From NCBI GenBank assembly GCA_910585095.1, contig CAJUBU010000029.1:1-33345 (forward strand): a stretch of DNA of 33,345 bases, in the 5' to 3' direction. Positions 1 to 5,870 of this stretch are shown here, piece by piece. Source of the DNA: an uncultured Lachnospira sp. Its GTDB lineage: Bacteria > Bacillota > Clostridia > Lachnospirales > Lachnospiraceae. Made by a program: the position numbers and the translations under genes. Numbering within the stretch: position 1 is the stretch's first letter; each line of letters begins with the position of its first letter. The notes beneath the pieces were generated by a model. That model was not told where the DNA came from and searched no databases. It saw only the letters and a list, made by a program, of their open reading frames with translations.

Positions 1-525
1 GAAATACGTGAAAAGATATTAGGTGAGAATCACCCAGATATTGCTACAAGCTATACTAATCTGGGAGGAGTGTATGCTAGTCAGGGAAAATATAAGGAAG
101 CAGAAAGCTTGTATAAAAAAGGATTAGAAATAAGTGAAAAGATATTAGGTGAGAATCACCCAGATACCGCTAGAAGTTATAATAATCTGGGAGGAGTGTA
201 TGCTAGTCAGGGAAAATATAAGGAAGCAGAAAGCTTGTATAAAAAAGGATTAGAAATAAGTGAAAAGATATTAGGTGAGAATCACCCAGATACCGCTAGA
301 AGCTATAATAATCTGGCATATGTATATGTTAGTCAGGGAAAATACAAAATGGCATTGATTTATTGCTTAAAAGCATATAAGATTATTGTTTTTAAATTAG
401 GGTTGCAACATCCAAATACACAGATTGTTTATGAAAATATGGAAATAGCTTATTCTAAATGGAATCCAGAAGGTAATTTTAACCAGTGGTTGGAAGAAGA
501 AATGAAAGAAATAAAACAAGAATAA
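1..525 (+). CDS. TPR-repeat protein, 3' end of gene (5' end outside window)
   Basis: The frame is open from base 1 to the TAA at 523-525, so this is the C-terminal 174 residues of a longer protein. It consists of tandem 42-residue tetratricopeptide repeats of the kinesin-light-chain type (Y..QGKY.EAE.LYKKGLEI...LGE.HP.TA.SYNNL), followed by a more diverged last repeat and a Lys/Glu-rich tail. TPR arrays are protein-interaction scaffolds, and nothing visible says what the partner is. No signal peptide or membrane segment is visible in the portion present. The DNA repeats (126 bp) are almost identical, which suggests recent tandem expansion. In this family the missing N-terminal part often carries an effector or NTPase domain, but that cannot be seen here. 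The first internal ATG is at 70, but it is inside a repeat and is not the true start. Confidence 0.85.
   Translation, partial: EIREKILGENHPDIATSYTNLGGVYASQGKYKEAESLYKKGLEISEKILGENHPDTARSYNNLGGVYASQGKYKEAESLYKKGLEISEKILGENHPDTARSYNNLAYVYVSQGKYKMALIYCLKAYKIIVFKLGLQHPNTQIVYENMEIAYSKWNPEGNFNQWLEEEMKEIKQE
14..321 (+). repeat. 126-bp tandem repeats encoding TPR units
   Basis: The string AAGATATTAGGTGAGAATCA recurs at 14, 140 and 266, exactly 126 bp (42 codons) apart. The block 70-195 is nearly identical to 196-321, differing at only a few bases. The high nucleotide identity, rather than only protein similarity, points to recent duplication or gene conversion within the array. Confidence 0.9.
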
Positions 526-561
526 AAAGAGATGTGATAGTATCAGACAAGACCAAAACAT

Positions 562-633
562 ATGGGTAACAAACGAGTAACTAACAATATCGTTGTTAAG
601 CCTAGTATTTACTGGGGTGACGGTTTCTGTTGA
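562..633 (+). CDS. Possible 23-residue peptide gene downstream of the TPR gene
   Basis: An ATG at 562 opens a 23-codon frame ending in TGA at 631-633. The predicted peptide starts MGNKRVTNN and ends SIYWGDGFC, with a single Cys as the last residue. For it: it lies between the TPR gene and a terminator, so it would be on the same transcript, and its two-fold codons are mostly C-ending (AAC, ATC, TAC, GAC, TTC), unlike the T-ending usage of neighbouring genes. Against it: there is no clear Shine-Dalgarno sequence just upstream, and the frame is short enough to arise by chance. If real, it could be a signalling or modified peptide linked to the TPR protein, but I do not recognise a family. Confidence 0.3.
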   Translation: MGNKRVTNNIVVKPSIYWGDGFC

Positions 634-677
634 GGAAGCAGTAACTATGTATAAAATATACATATAATTCTTATAGG

Positions 678-712
678 AAACAGCCAAACTTTTAAAAGTT
701 TGGCTGTTTTTA
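678..712 (+). terminator. Intrinsic terminator after the TPR gene
   Basis: A perfect 16-bp inverted repeat, AAACAGCCAAACTTTT / AAAAGTTTGGCTGTTT, is followed by a T-run. It ends the transcript carrying the TPR gene and the possible small peptide. The stem is symmetric enough to work on both strands. Confidence 0.85.
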
Positions 713-892
713 ACAATAAACATAAATAAAAATATTGTACTAATGCAACATGACCGATAGGAGCTTTAAATCAAATAATCTTTTATATTTATATATACTC
801 CTATAATGACGACATATGCAATAAACATACCCAAAATCCTCCCACCACACCCTCATAACCACCACTTTACCCAAATTTTATAAAAAAGACAT
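713..892. other. Non-coding gap before miaB with a 69-nt G-free tract
   Basis: No convincing gene is seen on either strand. The striking feature is 819-887, which has no G on the + strand and is rich in short C runs (CCC, CCTCCC, ACCCTC). The complementary strand therefore has four GGG tracts in about 45 nt and could form a loose G-quadruplex. The tract ends just before the miaB promoter. Confidence 0.5.
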
Positions 893-921
893 TTGACATC
901 TGACATTTACAATGTTATCTT
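893..921 (+). promoter_or_regulatory. Sigma-A-type promoter for miaB
   Basis: A perfect -35 TTGACA (893-898) is followed by a 17-bp spacer and a -10 TATCTT (916-921). Transcription should start near 928. That puts the ATG at 978 and its AAAGGA inside the transcript, and leaves no ribosome binding site for the TTG at 948. Confidence 0.65.
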
Positions 922-977
922 AATTTATAGTATGTAATCCTACATATTTGAAGAGGAACATTAAAGGAAAAAAGAAC

Positions 978-2420
978 ATGCACGATTATAATATAGAAAG
1001 AATGAACTTACTGGAAGAAACTCCAACAACCGAGCCAGAACGCCAGTTATACTATGTAGCAAAGTGCCAACAGCACGTTCAAGCATTAGAAAAAAGATTA
1101 GGACGTAACGTAAGCTGTTATGTAGAGACGTTTGGGTGTCAGATGAATGCTAGAGACTCTGAAAAATTACTTGGAATTTTGCAAAAAATTGGTTATAAAG
1201 TTGTCGATTCTGAAAATGCAGATATAGTTTTATATAATACATGTACAGTACGTGAAAATGCAAACCTAAAAGTATATGGGAGATTAGGGCAGCTTCATGT
1301 TTTAAAAAAGAAAAATCCACATATGATAATTGGTTTGTGTGGCTGTATGATGCAAGAATCTGAAGTTGTTGAAAAAATTAAAAAATCATATAAATTTGTC
1401 AATATTATTTTTGGAACATTTAATATATTTAAAATTGCTGAGCTTTTATATATGTATTTCGACACCCAAAAGCAGGTTATTGATATTTGGAATGATACAA
1501 AAGAAGTTGTGGAAGATTTGCCAACTGCTAGAAAATATCCTTTTAAATCAGGCGTAAATATTATGTATGGCTGCAATAATTTTTGTAGTTATTGTATTGT
1601 ACCATATGTTAGAGGACGTGAAAAATCACGTCCCCCAATAGAAATTATAAGAGAAATTGAACGGTTGGTTGATGATGGCGTTAAAGAAGTGATGCTTTTA
1701 GGACAAAATGTAAATTCTTATGGCAAAACATTTGAAGAACCATTTACTTTTGCAATGCTTCTTAAAGAGGTTGAAAAAATTGAAGGACTAAAACGAATCC
1801 GTTTTATGACGCCTCACCCAAAAGATTTTTCAAATGACTTACTTGAAGTTATGCAACATTCCGAAAAAATATGTAATCATATTCATTTTCCATTACAGTC
1901 GGGAAGCAGTAAAATTCTTAAAATAATGAATCGAAAATATACAAAAGAACAGTATCTTGACTGGGTGAAAAAAATTCGTAAAAAATTGCCAGACGTATCT
2001 TTGACAACCGATATTATTGTGGGATTTCCAGGTGAAACAGAAGATGATTTTCAGGATACATTGGATGTTATTAAAAAGGCAAAATTTGATAGCGCCTATA
2101 CATTTATTTATTCTAAGCGAACAGGGACACCTGCTGCCAGCATGGAAGGACAAGTAACAGAATTGGTTGTTAAAGAACGATTTAACCGATTGCTGGAAAC
2201 GGTTAGTTCTGTATCACATGAAGTTCATGCAAGATATACAGGACAGACTGTAGATGTTTTGGTTGAGTGTGTAAATTCTCAAGATTCTTCACTCATTACA
2301 GGAAGACTTACAAATAATATGTTGGTTCATTTTGCAGGTGATGCATCTTTGATTGGGAAAATAATTAAAGTAAAATTAACAGAAAGTAAAGGATTTTATT
2401 ATATTGGTCGTATAGAGTGA
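978..2420 (+). CDS. miaB: tRNA-2-methylthio-N6-dimethylallyladenosine synthase MiaB
   Basis: This radical-SAM methylthiotransferase adds a methylthio group to i6A37 of tRNAs reading UNN codons, acting after MiaA, which is encoded further down this window. From ATG 978 it is 480 residues. The N-terminal UPF0004 domain has its three cluster cysteines, C54 (FGCQMN), C89 (CTVREN) and C123 (GCMMQ). The radical-SAM core has C199, C203 and C206 in CNNFCSYC, and a TRAM domain fills roughly the last 60 residues. The start was chosen because AAAGGA at 964-969 is well placed for ATG 978. A longer frame begins at TTG 948 but has no Shine-Dalgarno sequence. A full promoter lies upstream, so it is probably transcribed on its own or with mutS. 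Length and motifs are normal for MiaB rather than MtaB or RimO. Confidence 0.95.
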   Translation: MHDYNIERMNLLEETPTTEPERQLYYVAKCQQHVQALEKRLGRNVSCYVETFGCQMNARDSEKLLGILQKIGYKVVDSENADIVLYNTCTVRENANLKVYGRLGQLHVLKKKNPHMIIGLCGCMMQESEVVEKIKKSYKFVNIIFGTFNIFKIAELLYMYFDTQKQVIDIWNDTKEVVEDLPTARKYPFKSGVNIMYGCNNFCSYCIVPYVRGREKSRPPIEIIREIERLVDDGVKEVMLLGQNVNSYGKTFEEPFTFAMLLKEVEKIEGLKRIRFMTPHPKDFSNDLLEVMQHSEKICNHIHFPLQSGSSKILKIMNRKYTKEQYLDWVKKIRKKLPDVSLTTDIIVGFPGETEDDFQDTLDVIKKAKFDSAYTFIYSKRTGTPAASMEGQVTELVVKERFNRLLETVSSVSHEVHARYTGQTVDVLVECVNSQDSSLITGRLTNNMLVHFAGDASLIGKIIKVKLTESKGFYYIGRIE

Positions 2421-2427
2421 TGCATTC

Positions 2428-2455
2428 CCACCACTTCTAAAGTGGTGGCTTTCTT
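2428..2455 (+). terminator. Hairpin after miaB, probable terminator
   Basis: CCACCACTT / AAGTGGTGG forms a 9-bp stem with a 3-nt loop, followed by CTTTCTTGC, a poor T-tract. It begins 7 bp after the miaB stop, so termination is the simplest reading. Its form also resembles subterminal hairpins of IS200/IS605-type elements, an alternative I cannot exclude. Confidence 0.5.
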
Positions 2456-2532
2456 GCTAAAAAAAGATAAATAGCAAACAATAAAATTTATGTTGAAATA
2501 TCATAAATTTTATTTAATCTTATTAGGACAGT

Positions 2533-2552
2533 CTCCCGTTTTTAAGCGGGAG
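2533..2552. repeat. GC-rich hairpin CTCCCG/CGGGAG
   Basis: CTCCCG and CGGGAG pair around an 8-nt loop, with some further T-A and T-G pairing possible inside. There is no T-run on either strand, so it is not an obvious terminator. It directly precedes copy A of the intergenic repeat. Confidence 0.5.
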
Positions 2553-2554
2553 TT

Positions 2555-2627
2555 AAATTTGCTTGTTAAAAAATGATATAAAGTGGCAATGAGATTATAA
2601 ACAAACCATAAAGTAAATGGTGAATAT
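2555..2627 (-). repeat. Intergenic repeat copy A (upstream of mutS)
   Basis: This stretch matches copies B (2750-2823) and C (5678-5753). Shared landmarks read on the minus strand are ATATTCACCATTT, then CTCATTGCCACTTTAT, then CATTTTTTAA. In copy C the corresponding segment contains a terminator hairpin; here the right half of that hairpin has changed. I see no coding capacity. Confidence 0.6.
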
Positions 2628-2659
2628 ATGTTTAACAACAAAGCAGAACTTAATCCTAT

Positions 2660-2701
2660 CAGGCAAGTCCCTTTTTTAGAAAATTTCGACTTGCCTGTTT
2701 T
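2660..2701 (+). terminator. Long hairpin with T-run between miaB and mutS
   Basis: CAGGCAAGTC (2660-2669) and GACTTGCCTG (2688-2697) form a perfect 10-bp stem around an 18-nt loop, followed by TTTTGAT. It could stop transcription from miaB before mutS, or attenuate a promoter in this gap. The loop is longer than usual. Confidence 0.45.
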
Positions 2702-2749
2702 GATAAGAATTTTTTATAACCCTTTTTAACTTTATCAGAAAACAATTGA

Positions 2750-2823
2750 CTTGCTCATTAAAAAAAATGTCATAAATCAGTAACAAAGTTATGAGCAAAG
2801 AGCAAATCAAATGGTGAATATCT
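2750..2823 (-). repeat. Intergenic repeat copy B (upstream of mutS)
   Basis: Same orientation as copy A, about 195 bp downstream. On the minus strand it begins CAGATATTCACCATTTG and contains GCTCATAAC and GACATTTTTTTT. By eye it is about 70 percent identical to copy C. The whole 548-bp gap between miaB and mutS holds these two repeats, three hairpins and the mutS leader, and I see no gene in it. Confidence 0.6.
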
Positions 2824-2888
2824 GATTGACTATTAAATGTTTTAAAATGAAAGCTAAAAATTAAAAATTTCAATCTATAGGTTATTGT

Positions 2889-2956
2889 GCAAAAGATTGC
2901 TGCGCATCTTTGCCCCTAAATTGAGCCATTAAATATTCTAAAAATCAGTCGCAGCA
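2889..2956 (+). promoter_or_regulatory. mutS leader: hairpin whose loop can pair next to the ribosome binding site
   Basis: GCAAAAGAT (2889-2897) pairs with ATCTTTGC (2906-2913), with one bulged A. The loop holds TGCTGCG (2898-2904), which is a perfect 7-nt complement of CGCAGCA (2950-2956), immediately upstream of the GGAGG of mutS. This permits a pseudoknot-like fold touching the ribosome binding site. Seen by eye only; no energy calculation was made. Confidence 0.4.
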
Positions 2957-2968
2957 TGGAGGCTAAAA

Positions 2969-5626
2969 ATGAGTGAATATTCACCAATGATGCAGCATTA
3001 TTTGAATACAAAGGAAAATTATAAAGATTGTATTTTATTTTATCGACTTGGCGATTTTTATGAAATGTTTTTTAACGATGCAATTATAATATCAAAAGAA
3101 CTTGAATTGACACTTACTGGTAAAGACTGCGGTCAAAAAGAAAGAGCGCCTATGTGCGGCATTCCATATCATGCAGCTGAATCTTATATTAATAAACTTG
3201 TAGCTAATGGTCATAAAGTGGCAATCTGTGAACAAGTAGAAGACCCTAAAGAAGCGAAAGGAATTGTTAAACGTGAAGTAATTAAAGTAGTTACACCAAG
3301 TACTAACTTAAATACACAAGCTTTAGATGAAACAAAAAATAATTATTTGTTTAGCATTTATTTTCATAATAAATTGTATGGAATATCTATTTGTGATTTT
3401 TCTACAGGTGATTATTATATTACAGAAGTTGATAATGCGTCCCTTCTTATCGACGAAATCAATAAATTTATGCCATCTGAAATTATAGTGAATGACTATT
3501 TTAATGTTAGTGGAATTGATTTGACATTAATTAATGAAAAACTTGGAATTACTATGTCAACACTTGAAAATCGATATTTTGATGATGTGAATTGTAAAAC
3601 AAAATTGATGGAACATTTTCATATTAGTTCCATAGATGGTCTTGGAATAAAAGATTATGAAAATGGAACAATTGCGGCAGGAGCGCTTCTTATTTATTTA
3701 TATGAAACACAAAAAAATAATTTATCTCATATTGTTTCTATTAAGCCCTATACTACTAATAAGTATATGATTATAGACAGTTCTTCTAGGCGTAATCTTG
3801 AACTCGTTGAGACAATGCGTGAAAAACAAAAAAAGGGTTCTCTTATATGGGTATTAGATAAGACAAAAACAGCTATGGGCGCCCGCACTTTAAGAACGAT
3901 GGTAGAACAGCCATTGATGAGTAAATTAGATATTAATGCGAGACTAGACATTATTGAAGAATTTAATCATCATCAAATTGATAGAGATGAATTAAGAGAA
4001 TATCTAAATTCCATATATGATTTAGAACGATTAATGGCTAAGATTAGCTGTAAAAGTGCCAATCCAAGAGATTTGATTTCTTTTAGAAATTCATTGCAGA
4101 TGTTGCCATATATTAAACATATTATTGAAGGGTTACATTCTAAGCTGCTTTTAGCATATAATGAACAACTTGATGATTTGTCCGATTTATATGAATATAT
4201 TAATTTGGCAATTATAGAAGAACCACCTATTACAATTAGGGAAGGTGGAATTATTAAAGAAGGATTTTCAAAAGAAGCGGATACTTTTAGAAAAGCAAAA
4301 ACTGATGGAAAGCAATGGCTTGCTGATTTAGAAACAAAGGAACGTGAAAACACAGGCATCAAAAATTTAAAAATAAAATATAATAAAGTTTTTGGATATT
4401 ATCTTGAAGTGACGAATTCTTTTAAAAATCTTGTTCCAGATACATGGACAAGAAAACAGACATTAACGAATGCAGAACGCTATACAACGGATGAATTAAA
4501 ATCGCTGGAAGAGATGATACTTGGCGCTGAGGATAAATTAAACAACCTTGAATTTGAACTGTTTTGCACTGTAAGAGACACGATTGCAAAAGAAGTCTTG
4601 CGAATCCAAAGTACAGCAAAAGCAATTGCTATGATAGATGCATTTGCTACACTTTCTGTTGTGGCTGTACAAAATCATTATGTACGACCAAAAATCAATG
4701 AAAAAGGAATTATTGAAATTAAGGGCGGTAGACATCCTGTCGTAGAAAAAATGATTAACAATGAACTGTTTATTGCCAATGATACACTGCTAAATAATAA
4801 CAATAATCGAATTTCTATTATTACAGGTCCTAATATGGCAGGAAAATCGACCTATATGAGACAATCCGCACTTATTGTATTGATGGCTCAAATAGGTAGT
4901 TTTGTTCCAGCAGATTTTGCTAACATCGGAATTGTTGACCGAATATTTACTCGAGTAGGTGCTTCGGATGATTTGGCATCTGGACAGTCTACGTTTATGG
5001 TAGAGATGACCGAAGTTGCCAATATTTTGCGCAATGCTACCCGAAATAGTTTAATTATTCTTGATGAGATAGGGCGTGGAACTAGTACGTTTGACGGATT
5101 AAGTATTGCTTGGGCAGTTGTAGAATATATAGCCAATATTAAAATACTTGGCGCTAAAACATTGTTTGCAACACATTATCATGAACTTACAGAATTTGAA
5201 GGGACGATAGAAGGGGTACATAATTATTGTATTGCCGTCAAAGAAAATGGCGATGATATTGTATTTTTGAGAAAAATTATAAAAGGCGGTGCAGATAAAA
5301 GTTATGGCATACAAGTAGCAAAACTTGCAGGTGTTCCCGATGCTGTTATTGACAGAGCAAAAGAGTTGGTATTAGAATTAAGTGATGCGGATATATCACA
5401 GAAAGCAAAGGATATTGCACAGTATTCAAAAACAGCACAAAAACTTGATTCACAATATCACAAAGAAGATGAACTTGAAATAAAACAGATGTCTTTATTT
5501 GATACAGTAAGTGACACTGATATTATTGAAGAAATCAAGCACATTGATATAGGACGCATGACACCAATTGATGCATTGAATATGTTATATAAATTGCAAG
5601 GAAAAATTGTTAATCGATGGAAATAA
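2969..5626 (+). CDS. mutS: DNA mismatch repair protein MutS
   Basis: MutS recognises mismatches and small loops and recruits MutL. At 885 residues it is full-length. The N-terminal mismatch-binding domain carries the Phe-x-Glu reading motif in GDFYEMF near residues 28-34. The ATPase domain has Walker A GPNMAGKST from residue 620 and Walker B with D699 and E700 in LDEIGRGTSTFDG. Near the C-terminus, residues 840-844 read QMSLF, matching the beta-clamp-binding pentapeptide, so direct sliding-clamp contact is likely. ATG 2969 follows GGAGG with 6-nt spacing. The leader is nearly identical to that of mutL, and copies of an intergenic repeat lie on both sides. mutL follows after 244 bp and a terminator, so the two are probably separate transcripts. 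Confidence 0.97.
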   Translation: MSEYSPMMQHYLNTKENYKDCILFYRLGDFYEMFFNDAIIISKELELTLTGKDCGQKERAPMCGIPYHAAESYINKLVANGHKVAICEQVEDPKEAKGIVKREVIKVVTPSTNLNTQALDETKNNYLFSIYFHNKLYGISICDFSTGDYYITEVDNASLLIDEINKFMPSEIIVNDYFNVSGIDLTLINEKLGITMSTLENRYFDDVNCKTKLMEHFHISSIDGLGIKDYENGTIAAGALLIYLYETQKNNLSHIVSIKPYTTNKYMIIDSSSRRNLELVETMREKQKKGSLIWVLDKTKTAMGARTLRTMVEQPLMSKLDINARLDIIEEFNHHQIDRDELREYLNSIYDLERLMAKISCKSANPRDLISFRNSLQMLPYIKHIIEGLHSKLLLAYNEQLDDLSDLYEYINLAIIEEPPITIREGGIIKEGFSKEADTFRKAKTDGKQWLADLETKERENTGIKNLKIKYNKVFGYYLEVTNSFKNLVPDTWTRKQTLTNAERYTTDELKSLEEMILGAEDKLNNLEFELFCTVRDTIAKEVLRIQSTAKAIAMIDAFATLSVVAVQNHYVRPKINEKGIIEIKGGRHPVVEKMINNELFIANDTLLNNNNNRISIITGPNMAGKSTYMRQSALIVLMAQIGSFVPADFANIGIVDRIFTRVGASDDLASGQSTFMVEMTEVANILRNATRNSLIILDEIGRGTSTFDGLSIAWAVVEYIANIKILGAKTLFATHYHELTEFEGTIEGVHNYCIAVKENGDDIVFLRKIIKGGADKSYGIQVAKLAGVPDAVIDRAKELVLELSDADISQKAKDIAQYSKTAQKLDSQYHKEDELEIKQMSLFDTVSDTDIIEEIKHIDIGRMTPIDALNMLYKLQGKIVNRWK

Positions 5627-5677
5627 TATATACATATAACATATTTTATATATTTATTATAAAATAATAAAGTCAAC

Positions 5678-5753
5678 CAGATATTCATAATTTTCTTTGC
5701 TGCTTACTCATAACCTCATTGCCACTTTGTGGCATTTTTTAATAAATAAATTT
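5678..5753 (+). repeat. Intergenic repeat copy C (downstream of mutS)
   Basis: Inverted relative to copies A and B: it starts CAGATATTCATAATTTTC and continues ACTCATAACCTCATTGCCAC. The segment 5711-5753 matches the reverse complement of 2555-2598 with few mismatches. It contains the mutS terminator. Together the copies bracket mutS as an inverted pair. Confidence 0.6.
5720..5740 (+). terminator. Intrinsic terminator after mutS
   Basis: TGCCAC-TTT-GTGGCA is followed at once by six T residues. It is compact and canonical, and lies inside repeat copy C. Confidence 0.8.
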
Positions 5754-5783
5754 AATTTTTTATAATTAAGATAAAAAAATTTT

Positions 5784-5825
5784 TCAAGTAGTTTTATTTA
5801 TAGAAAAATTAAAATAAAAACTTGA
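5784..5825 (+). promoter_or_regulatory. AT-rich hairpin in the mutL leader
   Basis: TCAAG (5784-5788) and CTTGA (5821-5825) enclose a second paired segment, TTTTATTT / AAATAAAA. It lies just before the leader segment shared with mutS (5822-5870). Its role is unknown. No clear sigma-A promoter stands out in this very AT-rich gap. Confidence 0.3.
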
Positions 5826-5870
5826 GCTATTAATTACTCTAAAAAGTCAGTCGCAGCATGGAGGCTAAAT

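Noticed and set aside
1..321. Possible CRISPR array from the regular repeats at the left edge
   Set aside because: The period is 126 bp, in frame, and encodes TPR units; there are no unique spacers.
397..723. Minus-strand open frame of 108 codons across the TPR gene end and terminator
   Set aside because: It overlaps a real coding region and a terminator, has biased hydrophobic composition typical of antisense AT-rich DNA, and shows no ribosome binding site.
2676..2873. Minus-strand open frame of 65 codons upstream of mutS
   Set aside because: It runs through a hairpin and repeat copy B, has no recognisable product and low-complexity composition; more likely chance.
2956..2976. Six-codon upstream frame ATG GAG GCT AAA AAT GAG TGA overlapping the mutS start
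   Set aside because: Its ATG overlaps the GGAGG used by mutS and has no ribosome binding site of its own, so it is unlikely to be a leader peptide.
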